Origin: Paenibacillus sp. MSJ-34
GTDB lineage: Bacteria > Bacillota > Bacilli > Paenibacillales > Paenibacillaceae
Direction of reading: 5' to 3'
Assembly: GCF_018918005.1 (NCBI RefSeq)
Contig: NZ_JAHLPR010000008.1
Coordinates: 1-64,000 of the forward strand
Length of the DNA: 64,000 nt
The translations under genes and the position numbers were made by a program. Below the pieces are notes generated by a model. The model was not told where the DNA came from. It saw nothing but the letters and a program-made list of their open reading frames with translations, and ran no database searches. Positions 43,309 through 52,634 of this stretch are shown here, piece by piece; positions within the stretch are counted from its first letter, which is position 1; every line of letters starts with the position of its first letter.

Positions 43309-44742
43309 TCATAGAAATTTGCGATTATGCTTTTTGCCGTCGTATGTGAACAGCACTTGCTTATCTTCCACAACCGTTTCCAAATGGACGGTTTTCCCCC
43401 ATAAATGATAAACATATGGCAGCGTGCGCTCCACATATTTCAAATCGAGCTCGATTCCTTCGAAACGATGCAGCAAGTATAATTCCCCGTTGCGCAAATG
43501 ATCGCCGTTTTGCACGACGATGTAAGGGAAACCGCCGTTGACGCGCGAATAGACGAGCTGGTCGCGAATGTTTTCCCATGTTTTATCCGTAATTTTCCAC
43601 TCCGACCCTTTCTTTTCGAACACGTACAAATCGAGTTCTTCGGTCAATTTTTTGGTCAGGTAGTTGCGGATGAACGACAGATCCGAGTCGAACTCGCGCA
43701 CCTCGAATATTTTGGCTCTCCCCTGGCCCGGCTTGCGCCCGAGCTTTTCCCGCTCCTCTTCGGTCGGATGCTCCCAGCGCCGCTCGATGTCTTCGAATAT
43801 TTTCAGCCCGAGATAATACGGGTTCAGACTGCGGGTGGACGGCTGGACGACGGAAGCGTTCAACTTCGCGAATTCGACCGTTTCCTCCGACGTCAAGTCG
43901 AGCTCGCGAATGATGCGCTGATGCCAATATGAAGCCCAGCCCTCGTTCATAATTTTGGTTTCCAATTGCGGCCAGAAATAGAGCATTTCTTCGCGGAGCA
44001 TCGACATAATGTCGCGCTGCCAGTCTTCGAGAACGGTGGAGAACTCTTGGATGAACCAAACGAGATCCTTTTCCGGTTCCGGAGGGAAATGACGTTCTTT
44101 CGACCCGGCGGAAGGGAAGTGGCCGAGATCGTCCAAATTCCATAAATCGTCGTACTCGCCTTGCTCCTTCCCTTGCTGCGCGCGTTCTTTTTGCTGCTTC
44201 AGCAGCAAATCCGTATACCGTTTTTTGTCGAGACGCTGCGGCTTGATCAGCCCCGGGTCGATATGTTCCTGGATGGCGAGCACGGCGTCGATAAATTTCT
44301 CGACCGCTTCCGTCCCATGCTCGATTTCATAACGGCTGATGCGCTCGGCGGTTGCGGCCATGCTTTCCACCATATTGCGGTTCGAGGCGGAGAAGCGGAC
44401 GTTGTTCTTGAAAAAATCGCAATGCGCAAGCACATGCGCGACGATCAGCTTGTTCTGGATGAGCGAATTGCCGTCGAGCAGGAAGGCGTAACATGGATTG
44501 TTGTTAATGACCAATTCGTAAATTTTGCTCAAGCCAAAATCGTATTGCATCTTCAATTTATGGAAAGTTTTCCCAAAACTCCAATGGCTGAAGCGGGTCG
44601 GCATCCCGTATGCGCCAAACGTATAAATGATATCCGCCGGACAAATTTCGTACCGCATCGGATAATAATCAAGGCCGAAGCCGTCGGCCACCTCCATAAT
44701 TTCGCGAATCGCGTATTCCAAGCGGGCGATTTCATCGGACAT
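43309..44742 (-). CDS. spoVR: SpoVR-family protein
   Basis: A 477-residue cytoplasmic protein linked to spore cortex formation in Bacillus and to stress responses elsewhere; its biochemical role is not established. Family hallmarks are [43 protein letters not shown]-like sequence, and [12 protein letters not shown]. The length is normal. It overlaps the yhbH gene by a single base, so the two form an operon. The third usual partner, prkA, is not in the window. Confidence 0.95.
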   Translation of the reverse strand: MSDEIARLEYAIREIMEVADGFGLDYYPMRYEICPADIIYTFGAYGMPTRFSHWSFGKTFHKLKMQYDFGLSKIYELVINNNPCYAFLLDGNSLIQNKLIVAHVLAHCDFFKNNVRFSASNRNMVESMAATAERISRYEIEHGTEAVEKFIDAVLAIQEHIDPGLIKPQRLDKKRYTDLLLKQQKERAQQGKEQGEYDDLWNLDDLGHFPSAGSKERHFPPEPEKDLVWFIQEFSTVLEDWQRDIMSMLREEMLYFWPQLETKIMNEGWASYWHQRIIRELDLTSEETVEFAKLNASVVQPSTRSLNPYYLGLKIFEDIERRWEHPTEEEREKLGRKPGQGRAKIFEVREFDSDLSFIRNYLTKKLTEELDLYVFEKKGSEWKITDKTWENIRDQLVYSRVNGGFPYIVVQNGDHLRNGELYLLHRFEGIELDLKYVERTLPYVYHLWGKTVHLETVVEDKQVLFTYDGKKHNRKFL

Positions 44743-45890
44743 TAGCGCGTCACCCCCGGCGTTTTTTTGAAAAACGTCTTGAGGGCCCGATATACTTCGC
44801 CCTTTTCTTTGATGACGTAATATGCGAATTTTTGATTGTCGATATGCCGATAGGCCGACATGAGCGTGCTGCTGCGGTTGTACTGGTTAACTTCCCCGTA
44901 TCCGAACATATTGCATCGCCTCAGCAATTCCTGGATCAGCTTGACGCAGCGTTCGTTGTCGGACGTTAAATTGTCGCCGTCGGAAAAATGAAACGGATAA
45001 ATATTATATTGCGAAGGCGGGTAACGCCGGTCGATGATTTCAAGCGCTTTGATATAGGCGGATGAACAAATGGTTCCTCCGCTCTCGCCTCGCGTAAAAA
45101 ACTCCTCTTCCGTCACCTCTTTGGCTTCCGTATGATGGGCGACGAAGACGATTTCCACTTTTTCGTATTGATGGCGGAGGAAGCGGGTCATCCAGAAAAA
45201 GAAGCTGCGGGCGCAATATTTTTCGAAACTGCCCATCGATCCGGAAGTGTCCATCATCGCGATGATGACGGCGCTTGAATGGGAGGTGACGATATCTTCC
45301 CATGTCTTGAAACGCAAATCTTCCGGAGATATGCCGTGAATTCCCGGATTGCCGGTAATCGCGTTGCGGCGCAAATTTTCGAGGATGGTGCGTTTTTTGT
45401 CGATATTGGACATAATCCCTTTTTTGCGGACATCGTTAAACCGAATATCGGTCGTCTCGAGCTGTTCCTTATCTTTATCCTCCAAATGGGGAAGTTCCAG
45501 TTCTTCGAACAACAGTTCCTCCAGTTCGGCAATGCTGACCTCGGCTTCGATAATATCGCTCCCCGGCTGATTGCCCGCCGTATCGCCTTTGCCCGGCGAT
45601 TGCGCCGGATCGGTGCCAAGCACGTCTCCTACCTGGCTGTCCCCGTCCCCTTGGCCGACATGCTTGCTTTTATTGTAATTATAAATAAAACGGTACTCAT
45701 CCAAGCTGCGAATCGGCACTTTAATAATTTGCTTGCCGTCGGACATAATAATGTTCTCTTCCGTTACAAGATCGGGCAAATTTTGTTTGATCGCTTCGCG
45801 CACCTTTTGCTGGTGTCTGCTCTGATCTTGAAACCCTTTGCGGTGCAGCGACCAATCCTCGCGGGACACGATAAAGACGGACGGATCCAT
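44742..45890 (-). CDS. yhbH: YhbH/DUF444 sporulation protein with VWA-like fold
   Basis: A 382-residue protein with a C-terminal von Willebrand A-like domain (about 200-370) recognised by the MIDAS sequence [11 protein letters not shown]. The N terminus matches YhbH ([27 protein letters not shown]). A central acidic, Gln/Gly-rich region is poorly conserved. The family is co-expressed with the PrkA kinase and SpoVR during sporulation and stress. GGGGGTGTTCTCC precedes the ATG. No prkA is found upstream, where the fnr-like gene stands instead. Confidence 0.93.
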   Translation of the reverse strand: MDPSVFIVSREDWSLHRKGFQDQSRHQQKVREAIKQNLPDLVTEENIIMSDGKQIIKVPIRSLDEYRFIYNYNKSKHVGQGDGDSQVGDVLGTDPAQSPGKGDTAGNQPGSDIIEAEVSIAELEELLFEELELPHLEDKDKEQLETTDIRFNDVRKKGIMSNIDKKRTILENLRRNAITGNPGIHGISPEDLRFKTWEDIVTSHSSAVIIAMMDTSGSMGSFEKYCARSFFFWMTRFLRHQYEKVEIVFVAHHTEAKEVTEEEFFTRGESGGTICSSAYIKALEIIDRRYPPSQYNIYPFHFSDGDNLTSDNERCVKLIQELLRRCNMFGYGEVNQYNRSSTLMSAYRHIDNQKFAYYVIKEKGEVYRALKTFFKKTPGVTR

Positions 45891-46022
45891 AGGAGAACAC
45901 CCCCTCGTTGAAGTATAAAAGTAGAAATCCGTTGTTATTCAATATATTCAAACGGGAGAATGATATGTGAGGGGAATCGGCGTAAATTGCATCCGTCAAC
46001 CTTTGCGGACCGGCGAACGGGG

Positions 46023-46745
46023 CTAGCGCGATATGCGGCAAACCGGTTCCGGACAATGCTCGCAATGGCAGCCCTTTCGCAAATAGTCCAAGTCCTTGAG
46101 GACGATATAACCGCTTTCATAACTGATGATCTGTTCTTGGCGCAAATGTTCCAGCATCTTGCTCGCACTCGTTCCCGTCGCCCCGATATAGGCGGCCAGG
46201 TCCGCGACGGCCATTTTTTCCGAAATGCAAATGCCGTTTTCATGTTCCGTTCCGTACAGGTTGGACAAGCGGAGCAGCGCGGAACAGAGCGCACCCGGAT
46301 TGCCGTGGTGCAGGAGATCGACGAAATGGTTTTGCGTGAGCGCATGCATGCGTCCCATCCATTTCATAAACTCTACCGCGAAATCGCCATGCCGCAGCAA
46401 TAACGCCTCAATATCTTTTTTATCGACGATGCCTAACAGACTGTTGTCCGACGGTTTGGCGTTAAAGCTTTGTCTCGTATCGCGAAACGGTTCGATTTGT
46501 CCTACCAAATCGCCTTCCCGAAACGTAAAAAAGACGAGTTCCTTCCCGTCGTCACTCGCTTTGGTCAAATTCACCCGGCCTGTCTCGATATAAAACGCCT
46601 TCGTCGCCGGTTCTCCTTCCGTAAACAGGAAGCCGTCCGCCCCGGCCCGATACGGCAGCATCGCTTCTTGCAGCTTCCGAATGCTGGTATCGGAGAAGCA
46701 ATCCGTATTCCTCGATCGCGGAAGTAAAGGCATCATATTGCGCAT
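46023..46745 (-). CDS. fnr: Fnr-type oxygen-sensing Crp/Fnr regulator
   Basis: A 240-residue Crp-family activator. The cyclic-nucleotide-type beta barrel (30-115) is followed by the dimer helix and a winged helix-turn-helix (VADLAAYIGATGTSASKML). The C-terminal cysteines C228, C231 and C236 have the spacing C-x2-C-x4-C, exactly that of the [4Fe-4S] ligands of Bacillus subtilis Fnr, whose fourth ligand is an Asp; D143 here is a candidate. An extra C226 is present. The start at 46745 has GGGGGAGA just upstream; a longer frame to 46943 runs through non-coding sequence. It probably switches genes for oxygen-limited growth, but no such genes are adjacent. Confidence 0.88.
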   Translation of the reverse strand: MRNMMPLLPRSRNTDCFSDTSIRKLQEAMLPYRAGADGFLFTEGEPATKAFYIETGRVNLTKASDDGKELVFFTFREGDLVGQIEPFRDTRQSFNAKPSDNSLLGIVDKKDIEALLLRHGDFAVEFMKWMGRMHALTQNHFVDLLHHGNPGALCSALLRLSNLYGTEHENGICISEKMAVADLAAYIGATGTSASKMLEHLRQEQIISYESGYIVLKDLDYLRKGCHCEHCPEPVCRISR

Positions 46746-46824
46746 CCGCTCTCCCCCTTTGATAATCCTGATCATCAACAGTATAAGGATATATGCAATG
46801 CACTGAATATAAAGAAAATCACAA

Positions 46825-46856
46825 AAGAACCTCCGGCCCTGAGACCGGAGGTTCTT
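46825..46856 (-). terminator. second hairpin upstream of fnr
   Basis: AAGAACCTCCGG (46825-46836) pairs perfectly with CCGGAGGTTCTT (46845-46856). On the minus strand a T-rich run follows. It lies between the membrane-protein gene and fnr, so it can act as a back-up terminator or as a leader structure for fnr. Confidence 0.75.
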
Positions 46857-46947
46857 CCTCGTTCGCGACACGCAATGCGATCGTTCCATGATCTTTTTCA
46901 TTGATGTTGAATAGCCGATAAATAATAATGAGGTTGTGCGCATGATC

Positions 46948-46974
46948 GAAAAAAACCTCTCCGAAGCGAAGAGG
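46948..46974 (-). terminator. terminator of the small membrane-protein gene
   Basis: On the minus strand an 8-bp stem, CCTCTTCG/CGGAGAGG (46956-46974; one G-T pair), is followed by seven T. It begins 14 bases after the stop codon at 46989. Confidence 0.85.
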
Positions 46975-46988
46975 GAAGCATGCGGATT

Positions 46989-47384
46989 CTAGGCTGCGTA
47001 TTGGCCGAGGACGATCAAAGAAACGGTGCCGATCAGCAGCAGGCCGTTTATGACCGTACCCGTTATGGCGAATGCCTTTTTGCGGTTTTTAAGGACAAGT
47101 CCGACGATGCCTAAAATCAATCCGATCAAAATCATGAAAATGATGAGAATGGCGAGCAGTCCGATAACGATAATGCCGCCGCTTTGCTCCAGCACTTCCT
47201 GCGACGGCAGTTCGCCGGCGGAAAAATCGGATACTAAGTTGACGGTGACGACGGCCGCTCCGATCAATAGCCCGATTAACGAAACTAAACCGACTAATCC
47301 GATAATAAAGGAGGCGATGCCCGGCCCGGAATGTTTCATTCGTTCGTTCGGGTGCTGCGGATACGGGGTGAAAGTTGCTTCCAT
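46989..47384 (-). CDS. small membrane protein, DUF4190-like
   Basis: A 131-residue protein with a short Pro-rich cytoplasmic N terminus and three hydrophobic segments (about 22-48, 70-97 and 103-127). The Gly-rich pattern SFIIGLVGLVSLIGLLIG and the LILGIVGLVLKNRKKAFAITG motif resemble DUF4190-type membrane proteins common in Firmicutes. Function is unknown. GGAG lies upstream of the ATG, and the gene is single, with its own terminator. Confidence 0.75.
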   Translation of the reverse strand: MEATFTPYPQHPNERMKHSGPGIASFIIGLVGLVSLIGLLIGAAVVTVNLVSDFSAGELPSQEVLEQSGGIIVIGLLAILIIFMILIGLILGIVGLVLKNRKKAFAITGTVINGLLLIGTVSLIVLGQYAA

Positions 47385-47570
47385 AATACAAAATACTCCT
47401 TTCTAAACCAAACATTTGATTCATGGTCTCTTCCATATATTTTCTATGTGTTTCACGTTTTTTGCAATCATTATTTCCGGTATGACAATTCATGATGGTA
47501 AAATCGTATAGATTTGTTTATGATAAGATTAGTAACTATGCGGTACAACAATGAAGAGAGGTGTCTCGGA

Positions 47571-47948
47571 TTGCTGCGTAATTATGTAATCATCGGAAGT
47601 TTGAATATGTTGGCGGCGGTAGGACTGGGCGCATTCGGGGCGCATATATTAAAGTCGACGTTGACCGCGTCGCAGATCGCGACTTATGAGACGGCTGTGC
47701 AATATCATATGGTGCATGCGTTCGGCATTTTGCTCGTCGCGTTGCTTGCGGGTTCGCTTCCGTCTTCTTCGCGGAAAGTCTTATGGTCCGCAAGATTGTT
47801 ATGGATTGGAATCATTTTGTTCTCGGGAAGCTTGTACATATTAAGCGTCAGCGGTCTGAAAATGCTCGGGGCGATTACCCCGATCGGAGGAGTGGCTTTT
47901 TTGGCGGGTTGGCTCATGCTTGCGCTCGCTGCGGTTCGTAAATCATAA
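47571..47948 (+). CDS. DUF423 membrane protein
   Basis: A 125-residue integral membrane protein of the DUF423 (YwdK-like) family: four hydrophobic helices, with the diagnostic GLGAFGAHILK near the N terminus, ATYETAVQYHMVHA, and GAITPIGGVAFLAGW near the C terminus. Role unknown. TTG at 47571 is preferred because AGAGGTG is seven bases upstream; an ATG at 47538 also lies in frame, but without a ribosome binding site. The next gene starts 13 bases downstream. Confidence 0.9.
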   Translation: MLRNYVIIGSLNMLAAVGLGAFGAHILKSTLTASQIATYETAVQYHMVHAFGILLVALLAGSLPSSSRKVLWSARLLWIGIILFSGSLYILSVSGLKMLGAITPIGGVAFLAGWLMLALAAVRKS

Positions 47949-47961
47949 TCGGAGGGGGAGC

Positions 47962-49620
47962 ATGATGAACGAGCGATTGCTGTTGCAACAGGAACGATTG
48001 CTGCAAACGATGCTGGATTACAGCCCCATTTCCGTCATCGTACTGGATACGTCGGGAACCATTCTCCGCACCAATCCGTACACTTGGGAAATGTCGGGTT
48101 ATGAGGACCACGAGTTGGTCGGGCGCCCGCTGCATATGTTGTCGGAATGCCCCGTCGCCGATATTCAGTATGTGCTGCAAGGAAACAAAAAAAGATTCGA
48201 ATCTTATCTTGTACATAAAAGCGGTTACCGCGTCGATCTGCAAATTACTGCGGCGCCGGTCGCCATCGACGAAAACGTAAGCCACGTGCTGTTCATTTGC
48301 CAAGACATCAGCGAGCGCAGGAGGATCAACGATCGCATTCGTTACTTGTCGAATTATGACGATATGACAGGACTGCCGAACCGGAAACAATTTATGGATC
48401 ATTTGGACAATGCGCTGGAATTGTATCGGGATCGCTATATTGCCGTCCTCTATTTGGATTTGGACCGATTTAAATTGATTAACGATTCCTTCGGGCAGGA
48501 ATTCGGCGACATGCTGCTGATGCAGGTTGCCGAAAGGCTGACGAGATGCGTGACCGAGCGCGATATGGTTGCGAGGATGGACGGCGACGAATTCGCGTTG
48601 TTCTTCGTCGATGTCGAATCGGAATCGGAAGCGTTGCAAAAGGGAGAATTGATTACCCAACTGCTTGAGGAGCCGTTCGTACTGCAGGATCATCCTTTTT
48701 TGCTGACGGCCAGCATCGGCATCGCAATGAACGAAGATCGCAACGACGATCCCGGCTCGCTGATCAAGAAGGCGAATATCGCGCTGACGCTCGTTAAGGA
48801 GCAAGGACGTAACAATTACCGGGGTTATTCCCCCGATATGAATATGAAATCGTTGGAACGGTTGACGCTGCAGCATGATTTGCGCAAGGCGATGAGCAAC
48901 CGGGAATTCGTGCTGCATTACCAGCCGCAGATCGAGATGGAAACCGGGCGAATCGTCGGTGCGGAAGCGTTGTTGCGCTGGAATCATCCTGTCAAAGGAA
49001 TGGTCTCGCCGAGCGTGTTCATTCCGCTCGCGGAAGAAAACGGTTTAATTGTGCCTTTGGGCGAATGGGTATTGGAAGAAGCTTGCCGGCAGAACAAAGC
49101 GTGGCAAGATGCCGGATTGCCGCCAATTCCGGTGTCGGTCAATTTGTCCGTGCGGCAATTTCTGCTCCAGAATCTGTACGAGAAGGTGGAGCATGTACTG
49201 AAGAAGACGGGACTGGACGCCCGCTATCTCGATTTGGAAATTACGGAGAGCATGACGATGGACGTCGATCGCGCATCCCATTGTTTAATGGAGCTTAGCA
49301 AATTGGGCATTCGGATCAGCATCGACGATTTTGGGACGGGATACAGTTCGTTAAGTTATTTGAAAAATTTTTCGATCAACCGCTTGAAGATCGACCGCTC
49401 ATTCGTTCGTGATATTATGCAGGATCCGAACGACGCGGCGATCGTAGCGGCCATTATCGCCATGGCCCATAATTTGAATTTGCAGGTCATTGCCGAAGGC
49501 GTCGAAACGGAAGAGCAGCTCGATTTTTTGAAGGAGCACCGTTGCGACGAAATCCAAGGATATTATTACAGCCCTCCGGTTCCGGTGCAGCAGCTCGAAG
49601 AGATGCTGCTCGCGATGTGA
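47962..49620 (+). CDS. PAS-GGDEF-EAL protein, predicted c-di-GMP phosphodiesterase
   Basis: A 552-residue cytoplasmic signalling protein. A PAS domain (about 10-125) is followed by a GGDEF domain (about 130-300) and an EAL domain (about 305-550). The diguanylate cyclase motif is changed to DGDEF (207-211), so cyclase activity is doubtful and a GTP-sensing role is possible. The EAL domain keeps its catalytic set: EALLRW at 335, LEITESMTMD, IDDFGTGYSSLSYL, LKIDRSFV and AEGVET. It should therefore hydrolyse c-di-GMP under control of the PAS signal. GGAGGGGG lies before the ATG. Confidence 0.93.
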   Translation: MMNERLLLQQERLLQTMLDYSPISVIVLDTSGTILRTNPYTWEMSGYEDHELVGRPLHMLSECPVADIQYVLQGNKKRFESYLVHKSGYRVDLQITAAPVAIDENVSHVLFICQDISERRRINDRIRYLSNYDDMTGLPNRKQFMDHLDNALELYRDRYIAVLYLDLDRFKLINDSFGQEFGDMLLMQVAERLTRCVTERDMVARMDGDEFALFFVDVESESEALQKGELITQLLEEPFVLQDHPFLLTASIGIAMNEDRNDDPGSLIKKANIALTLVKEQGRNNYRGYSPDMNMKSLERLTLQHDLRKAMSNREFVLHYQPQIEMETGRIVGAEALLRWNHPVKGMVSPSVFIPLAEENGLIVPLGEWVLEEACRQNKAWQDAGLPPIPVSVNLSVRQFLLQNLYEKVEHVLKKTGLDARYLDLEITESMTMDVDRASHCLMELSKLGIRISIDDFGTGYSSLSYLKNFSINRLKIDRSFVRDIMQDPNDAAIVAAIIAMAHNLNLQVIAEGVETEEQLDFLKEHRCDEIQGYYYSPPVPVQQLEEMLLAM

Positions 49621-49634
49621 CCGACGGGACGACG

Positions 49635-49670
49635 AGAAAGGGAGAACCGACCAATCGGCTCTCCCTTTCT
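49635..49670. terminator. convergent terminator hairpin
   Basis: AGAAAGGGAG (49635-49644) pairs with CTCCCTTTCT (49661-49670), and inner CCGA/TCGG pairing extends the stem. It lies between the EAL gene and the opposing small gene ending at 49669. Confidence 0.85.
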
Positions 49671-49962
49671 ATACGACAAGATCGTCAATTTCATTTAATT
49701 GGAACGTATAAACCTGTTTCTCGTCGTCGTGATACACGCAGATGATTTGCGTTTCGGGATCGTAATCGAGCAAACGTCCGGGAACGCTTAGTTTTACGCC
49801 TAATCCTTTATTTATATTAAAACGAATTAAACGATTTTGCTGAATGCATGCAAAAATGACATCTTCAATGGACATATCGGAAGATAAGATGGCCGAACTG
49901 AGGTCAACGTTGAATAAGTAGTCCGGTGATCTGTTCGTTGACGTAGATGACAATGCTTTCAT
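49669..49962 (-). CDS. small conserved-looking hypothetical protein
   Basis: A 97-residue soluble protein with a Ser-rich N terminus and a likely small beta-barrel (KLSVPGRLLDYDPETQIICVYH, then QVYTFQLNEIDDLVV). I do not recognise the family. A GGGGG stretch lies about nine bases before the ATG. The stop overlaps the terminator shared with the PAS-GGDEF-EAL gene. Confidence 0.65.
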   Translation of the reverse strand: MKALSSTSTNRSPDYLFNVDLSSAILSSDMSIEDVIFACIQQNRLIRFNINKGLGVKLSVPGRLLDYDPETQIICVYHDDEKQVYTFQLNEIDDLVV

Positions 49963-50231
49963 TACTAATGGCCCCCAACTTCAAGCAGACTAATGAGACG
50001 AATTGGTTAGAGTGAATAAAATATCTATTACATTTCCAATATATTGTACCATGAATTGGTCGGGATATATAGTAGGAATGTAGGAAATATCCGTCTAAGG
50101 AACGACCAGGTCTTTATTGGCAAGCGCCCGGCCGGGACGGAAGTTCCGCCATGCCTCCCGCCCGTATGTCCGCACCTGTTAAAAAGTCGCGCATATAGTA
50201 TAGTCAGACAGGTTGAAGGAGGTGCATGCAG

Positions 50232-50534
50232 ATGATCCGAGTCGAGCCGCTGCAAATCGAAGGGATGACCGTTGTCGGCATCGAAGTGAAACTTCCGAAA
50301 ACGACGCTGCTTGCCGTTACGACGGACAAAGGCTACATTATGTGCGGAGCGCTGGACGTGAAACTGCTCAACGATAAACTGGGGGATCGCCGCATTGTCG
50401 CCGGCAGGGCGGTAGGGGTCCGCACCATCGGCGATTTACTGGAAGCCCCGTTGGAATCGGTTACTTACGGCGCCGAAGAATTAGGCATATTCGCCGGAAT
50501 GAAAGGGAAAGAGGCCGTACTGAAAATGTTGTAG
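50232..50534 (+). CDS. yunC: YunC-like DUF1805 protein
   Basis: A 100-residue cytoplasmic protein of the DUF1805 family represented by B. subtilis YunC. It contains LLAVTTDKGYIMCGALDV and RIVAGRAVGVRTIGDLL, both characteristic. ATG at 50232 has GGAGG nine bases upstream; the ATG at 50226 is too close. In B. subtilis yunC and yunD are close neighbours; here a yunD homologue lies 10 kb away. The biochemical function is unknown. Confidence 0.88.
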   Translation: MIRVEPLQIEGMTVVGIEVKLPKTTLLAVTTDKGYIMCGALDVKLLNDKLGDRRIVAGRAVGVRTIGDLLEAPLESVTYGAEELGIFAGMKGKEAVLKML

Positions 50535-50625
50535 TCCGCGCAGTTCCGCGACGTTAACGACTGCCGGGCGAATGGAAGAAAGTACGGGGCTGCCTGCGCG
50601 GCAGCCCCGATGAAGCCGTGATCGA

Positions 50626-51684
50626 TTACGATTCGAACAATTTCGCCAGATTCTCGCGGTACGACGGACGGACAATGCCGCGTTCGGTGATGATGGCCGT
50701 TACATAATCGTGGGGGGTGATATCGAACGCCGGATTGTACACCCGCACGCCCTGCGGCGCGGTGCGCATGCCGAAACCTTCCGTAATTTCGCTCTCCGGA
50801 CGCTCTTCGATCGGAATTTCCGCTCCGGTGTTCGTTTGCAAATCGATCGTCGATAGCGGGCAGGCAACGTAGAAAGGGATGCCATGCGCTTTCGCCAGTA
50901 CGGCCAAGCTGTACGTGCCGATTTTGTTGGCGACGTCACCGCTTGCGGCAACGCGGTCTGTGCCGACGATGACGGCCTGCACCCAGCCCTTGGACATGAC
51001 GTGCCCGGCCATATTATCGCAAATCAGCGTTACGTCCACGCCGGCCTGCTGCAGCTCGAACGCCGTTAGCCGCGCGCCTTGCAGCACCGGACGGGTCTCG
51101 TCCGCGAACACTTTCAAACGGATGCCGCGCTCCTGGGCCAAGTAAAGCGGTGCGAGCGCCGTTCCGTATTTGGCCGTGGCGAGTCCCCCGGCATTGCAAT
51201 GCGTCAGCACGCCCATACCGCTCTCGAATAACGTAAGCGCATGTTCGCCGATCCGGCGGCACACCTCCTCGTCCTCCGCTTGAATCCGATTCGCTTCGGC
51301 AAGCAACTCTTCGTTCAATTCGGAAACGGACTTGTCCCCGCCGTTTGCCAGTTCGGCCGCATGCCGTTTCATACGGTCGAGCGCCCAGAACAAGTTGACC
51401 GCAGTCGGACGGGATGTCGCCAAATAATCCGCCCGGCGCTCGACTTCGCGCAGCCAGTCCGCCCGGTTCTCGCCAACGTAGCTGCGGGCGCCGAGGACGA
51501 CGCCGTAGGCTGCGGCAATGCCGATCGCCGGCGCGCCCCGCACTTTCAGATGACGGATCGCTTCCCATACTTCCTCCGCCGTCGTTAACGCCAATATGAC
51601 AATATCGCCCGGAAGAAGCCGCTGATCGAGCAAATCGAGATGTGTACCCGCCCATTTGACGGATTGAAGCGTTGTAGTTTTCAT
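50626..51684 (-). CDS. mtnA: S-methyl-5-thioribose-1-phosphate isomerase
   Basis: A 352-residue enzyme of the methionine salvage pathway, converting methylthioribose-1-phosphate to methylthioribulose-1-phosphate. Family sequence includes the substrate-binding [15 protein letters not shown], the catalytic Cys in [20 protein letters not shown], and the catalytic Asp in [19 protein letters not shown]. The length is normal. In many Bacillales mtnA is next to mtnK and under an S-box riboswitch; neither is seen here. A promoter, TTTACC-16-TATACT, lies upstream on the minus strand (51803-51830). Confidence 0.95.
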   Translation of the reverse strand: MKTTTLQSVKWAGTHLDLLDQRLLPGDIVILALTTAEEVWEAIRHLKVRGAPAIGIAAAYGVVLGARSYVGENRADWLREVERRADYLATSRPTAVNLFWALDRMKRHAAELANGGDKSVSELNEELLAEANRIQAEDEEVCRRIGEHALTLFESGMGVLTHCNAGGLATAKYGTALAPLYLAQERGIRLKVFADETRPVLQGARLTAFELQQAGVDVTLICDNMAGHVMSKGWVQAVIVGTDRVAASGDVANKIGTYSLAVLAKAHGIPFYVACPLSTIDLQTNTGAEIPIEERPESEITEGFGMRTAPQGVRVYNPAFDITPHDYVTAIITERGIVRPSYRENLAKLFES

Positions 51685-51802
51685 CCTATGACTCCTTGCA
51701 TTTATGATTTATTGGAAAATGGCCATTCTAATAATGGATTCTACGCCCGTCTTTGTCGAACGAACATTCCGGTATCGCGTCCGAAAGGGCGATCGTTCTT
51801 CT

Positions 51803-51880
51803 AGTATAGCGAATATTCGGGCAGGGTAAAATATTAAATTTTCCATTTACGGTTGAACCGCCGCGTAATTTCGGTATAAT
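51803..51880. promoter_or_regulatory. divergent promoters of mtnA and the DUF1802 gene
   Basis: On the minus strand TTTACC (51825-51830) and TATACT (51803-51808) are separated by 16 bases and drive mtnA. On the plus strand TTGAAC (51853-51858) and TATAAT (51875-51880), also 16 bases apart, drive the DUF1802 gene. No S-box or other known riboswitch is visible in the mtnA leader. Confidence 0.6.
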
Positions 51881-51920
51881 AGGGGCGACTCTAATAAGAC
51901 GGGAGGTGGAAACGGACGAT

Positions 51921-52520
51921 ATGGCACATCTGTCGCAAACCGGACAGGCCGTCGCTTTGAAAGAATGGGCCGTCGCCGTTCAAGCGTTGCTGGATGGCCG
52001 GCAAACGATCGTCATGCGCAAAGGCGGGATCGTAGAAGAGACGAAACATTTCGAACTGAAGAGCCATTCTTTTTACTTATACCCGACATACGAGCATCAA
52101 CGTAAACATTTATTGAAAGACACATATCAGCACGTCTTGAACGAAACGCTTGCCGATTGGTCTCCGAATGATTCGTCCGTTACGATCGCCGCTTACGCGG
52201 AAGCCGTCCGCGATATCGAAATACGAGATCAAGAAACGCTAGACCGGTTGCGTCATTTACACATATGGACCGACCGTTTCGCGGAAGAGCGGCTGAAATG
52301 GAAGAGAAAGCATCCTTTGCATGTTATCGTGCTTCGCGTCTACCGCTTGCAGGATCCGCTGGAAATTCCGATCGTTCCGGAGCATCTCGGCTGCAAGTCG
52401 TGGGTCGGTCTCGACGCGGGAAATTCGGCCTCCGGGATGAGCCCGGTTATAGGCGATCGCGAATTTGAAATCCAGCTTGAACAAATCGAAAAAGCTTGCC
52501 GTTCAATTGATTTATTATAA
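51921..52520 (+). CDS. DUF1802 family protein
   Basis: A 199-residue cytoplasmic protein matching DUF1802: ALKEWAVAVQALLDGRQTIV near the N terminus, RKGGI, and FYLYPTYEHQRKHLLK follow in the expected order. The family has no established function. ATG at 51921 lies 12 bases after GGGAGGTG; the in-frame GTG at 51906 overlaps that site. It precedes the suf operon by about 110 bases, and the suf promoter lies between them. Confidence 0.85.
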   Translation: MAHLSQTGQAVALKEWAVAVQALLDGRQTIVMRKGGIVEETKHFELKSHSFYLYPTYEHQRKHLLKDTYQHVLNETLADWSPNDSSVTIAAYAEAVRDIEIRDQETLDRLRHLHIWTDRFAEERLKWKRKHPLHVIVLRVYRLQDPLEIPIVPEHLGCKSWVGLDAGNSASGMSPVIGDREFEIQLEQIEKACRSIDLL

Positions 52521-52542
52521 AAAATATTATAAGATGAGTATA

Positions 52543-52571
52543 TTGAGAATCAATGAGAATCATTTTAGAAT
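52543..52571 (+). promoter_or_regulatory. suf operon promoter with Fur-like box
   Basis: TTGAGA (52543-52548), a 17-base spacer and TAGAAT (52566-52571) form a sigma-A promoter 64 bases before sufC. The overlapping sequence TGAGAATCATTTTAG (52554-52568) resembles the 7-1-7 Fur/PerR box TGATAATnATTATCA, with a second half site TGAGAAT just upstream. Iron-responsive control of suf is plausible, but the match is imperfect. Confidence 0.5.
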
Positions 52572-52634
52572 AATTACAACGTAATACCTTTTCTGATTTT
52601 CAAAATATACGATCTCGGAGGGAGCAGCAAAATC

